DNA from: Synanceia verrucosa
Lineage: Eukaryota; Chordata; Actinopteri; Perciformes; Synanceiidae
Assembly: GCA_029721515.1 (NCBI GenBank)
Contig: CM056552.1
Coordinates: 29,597,892 to 29,661,891 of the forward strand
Length of the DNA: 64,000 nucleotides
Reading direction: 5' to 3'
Shown here: positions 48,201 through 58,500 of the stretch, piece by piece
How the letters are laid out: each line of letters begins with the position of its first letter
How positions within the stretch are numbered: position 1 is the first letter of the stretch
Program-made: the position numbers and the translations under genes
Notes under the pieces: generated by a model
The model's input: the letters and a program-made list of their open reading frames with translations, nothing else
Database searches by the model: none
Told to the model about the DNA's origin: nothing

Positions 48201-50415
48201 GCAGACCAGTTAACATCATGAAGAATCTGGTCTAAGAGACCAACTCTGATTGGCTGGTTGTCACCTGACATCATTGATAATATGATCTTGTTGATAATAA
48301 TACAATTTTAAATGTACAATTAAATATGTTTAATCACAATTAACTATTGAAATTATTGATTAATTGTGATTTAAAACAATATCTGTTCATGCCTTTGACA
48401 CAACTAAACCGAGTAGCCCTGGTTGAAGCCTGGAGCTCGGGGTGTGGCTCAACGTTGAGCATCAGATGTGTTATGCCTAACCCAATGTGATCCCCTAACC
48501 CTAACACTCTAGCCACTGGGTAGGCTCAATGTGGGCGGAGTTAAACATTTGACTCCACCGCCTAGAAGCAGCAATGAAACTGACCTGAGGACTGTGAGAG
48601 CTCTACGCAGCTTCTTTTACATGCTGGTTCCTCCGCGTCCTCACAGTTCCTCTGACAGCATTCTTCCTTTGGATCAGCCTGAATCTCCGTCTTGTCTGAG
48701 GTCGAGTCATCCTTGTTGGCTGAAGTTGAACCTTCAGGGTTCATGTTCTGGGCTTTGTTGCTTACTGTGAGGCTCGGAGCCTGTGAAGAAAGGACTGGGA
48801 CCGGAGGTTGTTGGTTCACAAGACTGGTAAGGACGTTTTTGAAGCTAACAGCCACATCGAACATCTGCAGGCTGTCTGCAGCAGCGACGATGCGGCTGAC
48901 ATTGTGTTTGCCCAGAGGCAGTTTGCCGGTGTAGACCATATCCAGCAGACAGTCAAACTCCTGCGAGGAAACCATGGTGGTGTCGATGGAGATGGTGTCA
49001 GAGCCATCCAGCAGAGACCTGACAGAGAGGGAGATCATTTCAACACAAGTCTCAAGCTATCCCACTATGAGACATGAATGCATTAAATGACCAGAAATGG
49101 GTAAGTGGCTTCTGACTCATTGTCCTGTCCACCTACAGTTGTTAACAAAGACAAGATATCAGATAAACAATAACGGGTGTCACAGTCCAAAAACCAAATC
49201 AAACTGTGACTCTAATTCATATTTGAAGTGGTGATGTGGGCATCTACTACTAAAGCTGTAAATGTGGTACAAGGACATCAGACATTATAAGACCTGAAAG
49301 GACTTGAGCGAGTCAATGACAGATATTGTATAACCACACAAGTCAAAGATCATACTACAAAGACTATGTACTGAAAGGATTTAGACTGTGTAAAAACAGA
49401 GCACAGCACTGAAAACAGAGTGCTGCATCAGTGTAATGGTCAGCAGTCACTGCCACTGGCTTGCAGTCTGCCCATGAAGGCCTAACTTTGACTGCAGGGA
49501 GCAGAAACTACAAACCTGATACTAGCATGGACACATCCTTGGACATGAGTTGAGAACTGACTTGAGTCCTTCTTTAACAAAGAATAGTCTTGAATGTCAT
49601 ATGGCTTGACTTGACACACTACTTGAAACTTCCTTGAGATTTGACTCAAATTTACCCTCAAGAAGTTGAGAATGGATGGAGACAGACAAGCTTTCAGTTA
49701 GACTTTGGGGACAGCCATCCTCCATCAGCTAAAAAATTGCTCAGTGGGTAGAGTGGTCACCCCTGTCCTTGAGCGAGACTTGTAACCATGAAGTTGCTCT
49801 GCGGGTGCTTTGTACAGCAGCCCACTGCTCTCTGACAGGATGTGGTAAACGCAGAGATCAATAGTTTCATATACGCATATGAATATATGATATAATATAT
49901 ATCTGAGCACGCTAGTGTCAGCTGTTTCTTGCTGGGTTCAATGTGCATGCACACATACTGTTTATTAGTGTAGTTTTATGTCAGATGATTTTATAATGTA
50001 TGATTGTGATGAGTCTGAAAACCAACCCTCTAGTAACTGTGAACTGACTTGACACGTATCACTAATACTGGGCTTCTGTCAAACTACTATCTGATGAATG
50101 ATCACTCAAACTCAACAAGTCCCCTCTAATAACTTGACACTTTGCTTGGACTTATCTTGAATGATGCAAATACCTGTTAATATGAATTCCAACTCACCAA
50201 ATATTTCACTTTAATAAATCACCTTCAAAGCAATCTCTGCAGAGATTCCCATGCTCACACTACCTGAAGAGCATGCTGGAGGCGGCCAGTACCAGTTTGT
50301 GTGCCCGGTGAGGGCTGTCTCCCACCAGGATGGTGCAGTCACAGAAGTGGCCCTCCTTCCTCAGGGCCCACAGCTGCTGCATCAGCTGGCTGCTGTAGTT
50401 GGGAAGCTCCATCAT
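32943..50415 (-). CDS. zbtb40: Zinc finger and BTB domain-containing protein 40 (ZBTB40-like), apparently complete
   Basis: Eleven coding exons, 5' to 3': 50264-50415, 48585-49018, 46084-46277, 43386-43599, 42875-43261, 42454-42660, 41755-41919, 41450-41664, 41198-41354, 33491-33723 and 32943-33152. Every junction is in phase, giving about 855 codons. Exons 1-2 encode a BTB/POZ dimerisation domain opening MMELPNYSSQLMQQL, with FCDCTILVGD, RAHKLVLAASS and YTGKLPLGKHN; the second ATG (50412) matches the human start. Exons 3-5 are an acidic linker. Exons 5-10 hold about 13 C2H2 fingers, several split by introns, for example YVCRQCGKGYSQASGL and FSCDLCNKSYQ joined to QLSGLWYHNRT. The last exon has EVVEVNMYDLLNSSVTFIC, resembling the human C-terminus. 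It is a predicted nuclear DNA-binding regulator. Human ZBTB40 is longer (1239 residues), mainly in the linker, and one finger seems to be missing between exons 9 and 10, where a 7.5-kb transposon-filled intron lies. Confidence 0.92.
33730..33804. repeat. (CA)n/(CG) microsatellite abutting a ZBTB40 splice acceptor
   Basis: About 35 dinucleotides of CA with a few CG, starting within about 10 bases of the acceptor of the exon at 33491-33723. On the transcript it is a (TG)n run where a pyrimidine tract would be expected. Confidence 0.93.
34011..34799 (+). mobile_element. Internally deleted Tc1-like element
   Basis: Left TACTGACCAAAACGCAACAC and right GTTGCGTTGGAAGTTTTGGT CAGTG are inverted, with TA at both borders. 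The frame 34263-34502 keeps a helix-turn-helix region (AGMAQRRVARALSVHVLTIS, then NDRPRAPR), but the DDE catalytic half is gone. It lies in the ZBTB40 intron between exons 33723 and 41198. Confidence 0.85.
35223..36476 (-). mobile_element. hAT-type element with 8-bp target duplications
   Basis: CCGTAGCA occurs exactly on both sides (35215-35222 and 36477-36484), the 8-bp duplication typical of hAT. The ends CAGGGCCGTGCAG and, inverted, CAAGCACGTGCAG match at 10 of 13 positions. A BED-finger fragment is encoded on the - strand; no transposase core is seen, so it is an internally deleted copy. Confidence 0.9.
36004..36200 (-). pseudogene. ZBED-type BED zinc-finger fragment
   Basis: The - strand frame reads FTRADRDTATFDVCKKTIQH then SLFKHIKAVHPG. 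The arrangement of W/F-F, VC, and H-x4-H resembles the BED finger of hAT transposases, but the first Cys position of the usual CxxC is not intact (FDVC), so the finger is probably broken. Confidence 0.75.
36796..38601 (+). pseudogene. L2 reverse-transcriptase polyprotein, frameshifted
   Basis: The main frame, open to 38279, holds LANYRPISNLPFLSKILEK, LLDLSAAFDTIDHH, GVPQGSVLGPILFTLYMLPL and the catalytic CYADDTQLYLS. A lengthened poly(T) near 38266 shifts the frame; the C-terminal part (LRNIAKIRHILSQNDAEKLV onward) continues in another frame and ends prematurely at ELIVPS near 38601. Because only one shift is seen, this copy is fairly young. Confidence 0.93.
39300..39560. repeat. 44-bp minisatellite inside L2 copy B
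   Basis: About 5.5 units of GGCTTCTTCTGGTTGGTGTG GTGGAGAGGAAGACGTGCTG CCCA; spacing between CGTGCTGCCC cores is 44. Copy A has one unit at the same place, so it expanded only here. Confidence 0.93.
39951..41197. other. ZBTB40 intron, old repeat fragments
   Basis: 40060-40500 is a degenerate mosaic of AGCTGCAGTGCTAATGCTA-like pieces, similar to 36490-36590. 40800-40862 ends ATAAAGGATTATCTTATCTTA, a typical fish retroposon tail. No exon was recognised. Confidence 0.5.
42168..42202. repeat. (TG)n microsatellite
   Basis: About 15 TG dinucleotides between ZBTB40 exons; a second short (TG)n run sits at 42425-42448, right at the donor side of the exon 42454-42660. Confidence 0.9.
43700..44008 (+). 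mobile_element. SINE head interrupted by a MITE
   Basis: GGCGGCACAGTGGTGCAGTGG shows the A-box region, and GGTTCGATTCC near 43949 the B box. The two are separated by the MITE at 43728-43922. The 3' part is lost at the junction with a helicase-family repeat. Confidence 0.85.
43728..43922. mobile_element. hAT-like MITE, 195 bp, full copy
   Basis: Ends TGGTGATGGACAAATGAAGC and, inverted, TAGTGATGGACAAATGAAGC. GTTAGCAC (43720-43727) and GTTAGCAG (43923-43930) are an 8-bp target duplication with one mismatch, as hAT elements make. This is the reference copy for the fragments at 21203, 29725 and 30062. Confidence 0.9.
44062..44866 (+). mobile_element. Helicase-fragment repeat family, copy 2 (helicase part deleted)
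   Basis: Opposite in orientation to copy 1 at 9226-9850. It shares TTGGACTTGATTTCTCAGGA, the GTTAACGATGACATCGAATG block, GGGAAAAGTCTTATTT, and CATACGTCACAACCAAACGT. The coding part between them is replaced by unrelated sequence. The hairpin lies at 44424-44466. It occupies the ZBTB40 intron between exons 43599 and 46084. Confidence 0.65.
44868..45148 (+). mobile_element. tRNA-derived SINE, internally shortened
   Basis: Starts at GTGGTTAGCACTGTCGCC, runs through the TTTCTGTGTGGAGTTTGC region, lacks a middle segment after CCACCATCC, and ends in GGATGGATAGATGG. It sits beside helicase-family copy 2 at nearly the same place as the SINE beside copy 1. Confidence 0.85.
45149..46083. other. ZBTB40 intron, AT-rich
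   Basis: No gene or element recognised; mostly AT-rich single-copy-like sequence. Confidence 0.45.
46372..46589 (+). mobile_element. 5'-truncated tRNA-derived SINE
   Basis: Starts within CCCACCATTCAAAAAACATG and ends in GGATGGATGG. It lies about 95 bases upstream (on the transcript) of the ZBTB40 exon 46084-46277. No clear target duplication was found. Confidence 0.82.
46600..47818 (+). mobile_element. Tc1-like transposon relic
   Basis: Contains GTGGTGGTAGTATGATGCTG (GGSMMLW region) and, at 47271-47456, WVFQQDNDPKHTSKVLMEWL followed by SPDLNPIENMW, the DDE C-terminal signature. The N-terminal part near 46868 is broken by stops. The right end reads GTAAACTTTTGACCACGACT. A SINE sits within the 3' part at about 47625-47757 (- strand). 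Confidence 0.85.
47625..47757 (-). mobile_element. SINE fragment inside a Tc1 relic
   Basis: CTCTCATAGGGTCGTGGGAG through ACCATTCACATTCACAC matches the SINE 3' half on the - strand. The (GGAT)n tail is almost absent. Confidence 0.75.
47819..48584. other. ZBTB40 intron, unassigned
   Basis: Contains a possible retroposon tail (CCCTAGGGACAAATGAATTT) and short CTAACCC pieces at 48477-48507. No exon recognised. Confidence 0.4.
49019..50263. other. ZBTB40 intron 1
   Basis: Sequence between the two BTB exons. No transposon or exon was recognised. Confidence 0.5.
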
Positions 50416-51099
50416 TTTGATCGATGGCCTGGAGGGGCAGAGAGCCCTGCTCTCTATAGAGAGAACAACATCAAACTCAATACATTTTCAGCACTCTGCT
50501 AAAATGCACAACACTGGAAGAAGCCAGAACATTCCATGTGTGTAGTGGTGGAGTGATTTAACGGTGAACACTGACATTTAAACCATTTCACAGTTGTAAA
50601 TGTGAAAATGTGTCCCAGTACATTAACTTACAGGAAAGAGTCATGCATTCCTGATTCTTAGGCAATTACGTTGAAACCTTTAAGTCCACTATGGAAACAG
50701 GACTGAAACTGTGCACGTCCTGTGCATTTGGATCTATGTATCACTACAACATTTTGGAATTTGTTATATGAATAATGCCAGATATTTTTTAAACTATAGT
50801 GGCTTCACAACTTGAAGAAGGGAAAGTTCAGTAGCTTTATGCTACTGAGATTTCAAAATAAAGGCGACATGACACAGCTACAGCAGGCTATCCTCCTCTA
50901 CTAGTATTAGCTTTAGCCGCTAATAAAACCTAAAGCAATTTACTGATGTTAGTCAGAGGGACTCATTGGAACACATGAGTAAAGCCATGACGGACATCCG
51001 GCGTGCACCCTCCAGTCAATGAATGTCTTACCTTGAGCGATTCAAACGTTTCGTTTCTTTATTTAAACTTCGTCGATGAACAATTCCGCTGTTCGCAAT

Positions 51100-51180
51100 A
51101 AAGCTTAGCAGTTTTGAAAATGGCGACAGTTGGTCCGCCACCAAATAAGTCCGTTTCCGGTGAGGGCTCCTCTGAGGGAC
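51100..51180. promoter_or_regulatory. Possible ZBTB40 promoter with a YY1-like site
   Basis: AAAATGGCGAC at 51117-51127 fits the YY1 core (AANATGGCG), which is common near vertebrate transcription starts. It lies about 700 bases upstream of the ZBTB40 start codon and between ZBTB40 and the USP48 3' end, so it is the best promoter candidate for ZBTB40, perhaps bidirectional. A + strand reading frame starts at the same ATG but I see no recognisable domain in it. Confidence 0.35.
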
Positions 51181-51897
51181 AAGAGAGATGTATACTAATG
51201 AAACGCTTGAATGGTATTTGGAGAAGGGACGCAGGGATATTTTTTAAATGTGATTTTGTTCCTAACTCTGGGTCCATATCATCCTGTACACCATTTTCTC
51301 TGTGGTTCCAGTACTATCAGATGTGCACGAACTGAATTAAACTCTAACCTTGACTCAGGGTAATTAGAGCTGCTCTCACTGTGGAATATTTCCCTTGGCT
51401 CCAGTAGAAGAACGTCTCTAAAATTGATGGTGTTAGAATATTAAAATGTTCCTATTACCCCAAAAGTAAAAGTGCAGTTTTAATTAACAATATAGGCTAC
51501 TATATCGATATAACAAGCTCCTTCACCAAAAGATTAATTTTAAGGGTAATATTTGAGAGTATTTGGTGATCATTAATCTAAATAATAATAATAATGATAA
51601 TAATAAATAAACAAAAAACCTGAGTCCTCAGTGCAGGATCATTTCTAGATGTTAAGTGAAGCACAGGCCACAAGATGATTTCAACAGGAAAAACAGTGTG
51701 CTTTTCCCTGGTTTTTGAAGGACAATAACAATTTAAGAAACAACCTGTTGGCACTGTGACTACTCCATTGCTAATTTTTTTTAATGACCTTGAAAAATCC
51801 CAACGCCACAGAGTTACAAAAATGAACACTGCACCTCTTTCTATTTGTTGAATGGAATAACTAGAAGTATGTGAGGACATGGTGCTTTGAAAATAAC

Positions 51898-51903
51898 TTT
51901 ATT
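51898..51903 (-). terminator. Probable USP48 polyadenylation signal
   Basis: On the - strand this reads AATAAA, about 640 bases past the USP48 stop codon at 52545. No other gene lies between, so 51880-52544 is the likely 3' untranslated region. The sequence shows only the hexamer; the cleavage site is inferred. Confidence 0.55.
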
Positions 51904-52544
51904 GTCCATAAGAAATAACAGTGAAAAGAACAGGACATATCACTGCTTGCATTCGGTTTCTCACGTTCCAACTCTCATGGCTTGCACTGCTGAAATTTCT
52001 GCAGGAATCAGCCTCTGTACATACCGCGTAGCTATGTATCTCTAAGTGCCACATGGAGTATATGGATATAGATTTGCTGTAGAGGTAATAAATGTTCAAA
52101 CATTTAAAAGCAGGTATATTTATAATACTCAACAGTTACTTGTGCATTCTTTTGACAAACCTGAAAACTTCCAAAACTTCCACATAATGGAAAGAAACAA
52201 TATTGTCTTGAATTTTTCTTCTGCCATAATTTAAAAGAGTCAAAACCAAAGTCCAGAATGCAATGGATCCACTTGGCTTCCTGACCTGGATTCTGTCAGA
52301 CAAGGTTGAAGCACTACCACGCAGTCCTTCACAATGATTAAGAATTTTAAATATCAAAGGCCAGCTAACTTTATGTAGAGAAAAACAGCGCCTTTGCAAC
52401 AGAGTCACAGTTTTATGAAAGAAAGCCTACTCAAAACATAAAAAAATTAAAGCACTTATTTATATATGAACACTTGACAAATTCTAACTTTTGTGTTTTA
52501 AAATTTCCATCTGTCATTCAAGCATTGCTACAGCACAGCTTTCC

Positions 52545-55500
52545 TCAGTGCCCAAGGAGCCCAGTGCCTGCAGAGGGAGAGACGACATCAGACCAAATCA
52601 ATGAAAACAAAAACACTTGAGAACAAAACTGATGATCTGATAATGAATAATATAACTTGAGTTGTTGTACACAGTGTTTGCTCAGTACTCAAAAAGTATT
52701 AGGCTTCACTACCAAGCACTAAAAATAAGATCAAATTAAGAATACATTAAACATGAATTGGAAGTAACAATTTTGTCATAATCAGAGTTGCTCATAGCCT
52801 GGGCCCGCCCATACTTCCTGTGATGCTGCACAAAATTTCGCAACCAAGACAGTCTGGCCAAGTTTACAGATTCCCCCAGGAATGGGGACCAATGAAAATT
52901 TTGTATTTCCAATGGCTCGATTGAGGCGTGTTTTTCGCTGCTATGCATACGTCAGAGTGTTCTGATTGGTTGAAGCTTCATCCAGTAGCATTTGATAGAC
53001 AAATTTGATAGATGCGGGTTAAGCCCACCCTCAGAGAGTTTGCAAGGCAGCTTGACCAGACTACGCTCACAGAGCTTTGTAGTCGCGTAGTTAAAAAAAA
53101 AAACAAAACAAAAAAACAAACAAACAAGAAAAAGCATGCTCACCTTTAAATCCCTCTTCAGGCATTCTCACTGTTAAGGAAATACATGAGAAACAGTATT
53201 ATCGTCACTTTGTTGTTTTTTTTGTTTTTTTTTAAAAAACATAACTAAACTAAATATTGTGGAAATGTGGATAACATTTACCCTGATAGACATCATCCAT
53301 GGCAGCATAGTCTGCTATTGGCTCATCAGCCTGTCAGGAAACAATGGAAGGAAGGTTCTGGGTTAAATCAAATCATCAAGCTGATCAGAGTCCAGAGCTG
53401 TAGTGGTTACCCTCTCTAAGTAGAAAAACAAAGAAGCACCTTTAGACAGACAATGCTTTCAGGGATGACACCCAGACTACCCAGTGTTGCTGAGTCATCG
53501 GTCAGACTTTTTCCATCAATGGAGAGGTTCTGGTCAAACGGAGCCACAGAGAAGGCATGCATAATCTGCAGGGTCAGAAGCACACCAAGGGTAGTTTTGT
53601 GAATGCAGACTATAGTAATGACAACACATGCAGGGTGTGATCTAGCCTTCAGGAGCTGTTTGGGGTTCAGTTCTTGCTGGATGACCCACAGCTGTATCCA
53701 GTCCTTCTCACCTGTATTTTCAGCTCTTTCAGGGTCTGATTGGCTGAAACGATGAGTGCTTTCTCTCCTCTGAGCTTCCTGTGTCGGGTGCTTCTCCTGA
53801 TTCCACCTAGTTTGGTCAAGTTGGTCACAGGAAGCGCAGCTACTGCTGCGCTGCTGTCGCTCAACTTTAGCCGCTTTGCTCCATCTGGTGACTGAAAGAG
53901 AGTGATAGGGCTGACATGCCTCTGCTCCTGGTCTTTGACAAAAGTTTTAATCAAACATGCCTGTTAGCTGTTTGTGCTGCTACCTTCATCTTGAGCTCTA
54001 CTGCTGTCAGCCAGTACGCTTACATGGGAGGATAATAATCGGACTTATTGGCTTAACTAAGATTGGGTTACTATTTTCATGTATACACCTTAGTTTGACT
54101 ACAAATCGGACAATTGCAGTCGGATGAAGACCCTGAGATAACTCAGTTGTTTGTCGCACAAGGCGTGCATGTATACTAGGGATGGGAACGACACAGGATT
54201 TTGAGAGTCGATTGTCGAGGCCCATGTGTCGATTTGTCTGCTTTTTTTTTTTTTTTTTTTTTAAAAAAACAAAACTTAAAATGTTTATTCAACATCCCTC
54301 TTAAACCCTTCACTACTGACAGAATTTCACAACCTCTCTTCTGATGACCGTGACCCCTGAGCTGTGTGTACTATCGAAGGTATTCAATTGATTTTGAAAG
54401 CAGAGAAATTGGGCTTTTCGACAATGTAATATTTATTACAGTAAAGAACAAACTCCGCGAGGTATCGCTCATTGAATCACAGATGAGGTTTCACCTCTAC
54501 ACCTGAAAAAGGGGAGTGCTTCTCCTCACTGTCACTCCTGAATCCACTGCTGGTGCCTTGTTATTTACCTTTGAAATATTTTATTATTTCTTTACCTTGT
54601 GTCACTTTGTATTTTTTATTCTATGTTGGAACAAAGAGAGTGCTGTAAACTGGTGTCAAATTCCTCATATATGAAAACATACTGGGCCAATAAAGTTGAT
54701 TCTGAATCTATTCCTGTCCTATTTCATATTTGATCAATAGCAGTTAGACCCTCCCTGGCCTGTCTGAACAGGTGAGCATATAGTGATCACCAGCTCACAT
54801 TTCAGTTCACACATATGACCATGAACTAGTTCATGTTCATAATTCACTTTAAAAAAATGAACTAAGTTTACAGTCCTAAAAATGAACTAGTTCACATTTT
54901 TACATTTTTTAAATAAATCAGACACCATGTTACTCAGCCTCTTCTTAACCACTCCTCACCAGCTGTAAATCACTGCCACTCCTAAACTAATCAAATTATC
55001 GTATCAATAAAGAATCACAGATGCCGACACCGGCCGGGGTCTGCCACAGCAGCAGGCTCCGTCGTGACAACAGGTTAAGCCCATGGCCGGGCTCCGCCGC
55101 CCGCAGCAACAGGCAAAGCCACGGTACCGGCTGTGCTCCGCCGTGGCACCGGCCAAATCGATTCAACATGTAAGCTACTCTCTTTTCTCCTGATGGAAAA
55201 AATGATGTTGACCACATAGCACAGCAGGTGATAGATGGTGCAGGTGCTGCTATTCAGCCTCATTATGATGTAGCCTTATTTTAGCCAACTGTCTGTGCTT
55301 GCGGGAGAGTGACATTTTTTTCCCCTCAGAGGGATGTAGTCAAGGTGGGGAACATTTGTTGACAAGGCAGCCACTTTAACCATGAAGTGCTGTGGGAAAC
55401 CCTGAAATATGGAGTCATAGGTGAGGATTTTACCCATTGAGAACATGTGGACATCTGAAGAAACAAATCCATGTCAGAAAGCAAACAAATTTAACTGAAC

Positions 55501-58500
55501 TGCACCAATTCTGTCAAGAGGAGTGGTCAAAGATTCAACCAGAAGCTTGTGGATGGCTACCAAAAGCTCCTAATTGAAGTGAAAATGGCCAAGGGACATG
55601 TAAGCAAATATAAGCATGCTGTATGTATGGTCACATTTTCAGTTGATCCATAATAAAGTCATAAATCTTCATGAATGTTTTTTGTGACAAAGAAGTATCT
55701 GTTCCAATCACTCTATCAGAGAAAAATCAGAGTTGTAGAAATAACTGGACACTCAAGAGAGCCATGACATTATGTTCTTTACAAGTGGATGTAAACTTTT
55801 GACCATGACTGTAGCTATATTTTAACTCAATGAGTGCCAGCCCTTTTATAAAACGAAAAGTGGCTCATGCCAGCGTTTTTGTCAGACCCTGAGAATCTTT
55901 TGTACTATGACTCACCGAAAAACACAGAATAGCTCAAGGGAAAGAACAGACTATTTCATCATGGAAAAAATTGTTTGCACCTTGTTCCATTTTTGTTTCA
56001 TTTAAGTGTAGGGGCTACTTTCACCAAAAACACCACTTTTTTCCCTAGTACTGAGTGTTCTGTTGTGTTCCTACTTATTCTGCTAGTCTACTGATGCCAC
56101 TAGTTCTAATATTTATATGGCAATAAAATATGAGGCTAATAATTGATTGTCTCATGTTATCTTACTGGACTAACCTGGCTGAAGTCTGGATCTTTCTCTC
56201 CATCCATCTTCGGATGTTCTTCCTTCTCCTCCTCTGCCTCAGAGCTGCTGGCATTCAGCTCTGGAGCCACCTCCTTCATCATCTACAACAATGGACCACA
56301 ATGGAAATTGAGTCAACAATTGAAATTCTGTGGCTCTCATTTGAGACACCGTGTGAAGAAAACACATTACTATCTGGATGGCCTGAAATGTCCATGTTTT
56401 CATACCCTCTGGTCTTCGGTGACTTTGCGGATGTAGATGGTTGCTTGGGTGTACTCTCTGAGGTCCCTCTGCTGCTGGAAAAGGAAGCTCTCTCTGCACT
56501 CCCAACACAGATCTGGACACAAACATGCATCCACATCAATAACAAATAAATCAAGGAGCCAAGAAAGGTCAAAACTCAATTCTACTCAAAATATCCAACT
56601 CTAGGAGTGTCACAAAATGCATAATTCACTGGGATATTCTGGTACTACTTATCACTGTAAAGCAGACTCTCTGACTTTACACTCTTACCAGGCTGAGTTG
56701 TGTACTGAGTGGTGCCACCGCTTAGCGTGGTCTCCTTGAAGCAGTGGATTGAGATTGGCTGGTCCACAATGAAGAGTCTGTTGATAACTTCCCATTCACT
56801 GGGCCAGAGCAGAGCTACACTGTGCAGGACAAACAGCACAACATGAAACCACAGCAGCATCCAATAACTGACTCCATCTGACTCCCATCCAGGAGGATTA
56901 TTTATAAAATCTATGTATTACAAACTTTTTGCTGCTAAAAGCACCTGGGCAGTTAAATAAGCAGAACTCACTGTTGTGCATCTCCGTTGACGAGGGAGTC
57001 GTAGGTGAACATGAAGCCTCCGTGGGGACAGAGCAGCAAAGTGTTTCCCACATTAGACACTGGGGAGGATTTAGTGGGCCTCCTAAAAAATGCACATATG
57101 AAAGGGAGAAACATTACCATTGGAAAGGTTAACATAACATTTTACATGCCAGCGTTTCCTGAAATAAACATACCTGATGAATTTTTTCCACTCATCCACA
57201 AAATACAGAGGAACTATGTATAGTACTTCTGTGTCCTGGAGAGACAAATAAGAGAAGGTGAATCATTGTTATCAACTGCCATGATATTTGTTAGATTAAT
57301 GATGTTCCAGTTCAAGTCATGTTGCACACTATAATCAGTACAGTAACTAATAATGGAAACTATAGACCGGCACAAAATTGACAATTTCTAACTTAAGTCA
57401 CACATATTGACACTAACAAAACAGCAAAGCAGTTCATCACAAGGCTTTCGTCAGGCATGATGATCGGATCCAATTCAACGTCACCACCAAAGATTAATCA
57501 GGTTTAGCTTAGGCCACTTCTGGCCAATCCTGAAAATTACGTCAAAAACGGTCCATAACTTTTTGAGTTACTTTGCAAACCGACAAACCAACAAACAAAC
57601 AAGCCCTGGTGAAAACATAACCTCCTTGGTGGCAGGGGTAACTTTGAAATAAAAAGTCACTGTCGCCTTGGTGGAGGTCTGCACTCTGTGAGTGCTTTTC
57701 AAGTTAGACAATGGACTCTTTTTCACCGACAGTATTAGTGTGAATAAATTCCATGGCTTTGTGTCTACCTGAGGCCACTTGTTGAGGGTTGGCCGGTTCT
57801 TCTCGTGGAAGAGGTTGAGCAGTTGGTTCTTCTGGTCCAGGGCCATCATCTTACTCACTGCCTCATTGTCCTTTTCTTCCTGCTCTAATGTCTGGGCACA
57901 CAAGAAGGACAAGTTTGGATAAGACCAACTTACCCAGTGGTTCACTCTATTGAGACACATCTACCAACTCATTAAGATGCTGTCTTTAGGAAATTGATTT
58001 ACGGTTCCACGTTAAAGGGTTAAAGGGACGACTCATTGGGTGATACATGGGGAGCATGATAACGTTATCTATCAGCCTGTATTCTCCTGCAAGTTTTTGC
58101 TGCTGGTGGAGATTTTAGGTGAAAAAGTCTAAGTGACACATAGCTAGCAAAGCCATCACCTCACAGTGAATCAAGGAAAACATACTGGATTACTGCAGTT
58201 ATCCATGGTTGCACAGAAAACAAAGTTTCACTCTGTATCACAAAGTGAATCAAAAAGACAGCCTGAATGTCCATCCAATGTTATACAGTCAGCTGCACCA
58301 GAGGCCCCTTTGGCCAGACGGCAGTACACTGAGCGCAATTCCACATTTAAGCATGCAACTTTAATGCAAACTGAGAGAAAATATGTTTATAAAGGTAATG
58401 CAGAAGTAGGGGTATGAATAACAACAAAAACAAGGATGTGTGAGGGGTCAGTGTGGTGCCACCCTGGATGATTGGTCCAGGTTTACTCACCAGGCACTGC

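Noticed and set aside
48477..48507. Interstitial telomere repeat (CTAACC words)
   Set aside because: Only two or three CTAACCC words in a row, too few to distinguish from chance.
51114..51335. + strand frame starting MKMATVGPPPNKS as a small gene
   Set aside because: The ATG context is good, but no conserved motif, splice structure or homologue was recognised; a YY1-type promoter motif explains the ATGGCG.
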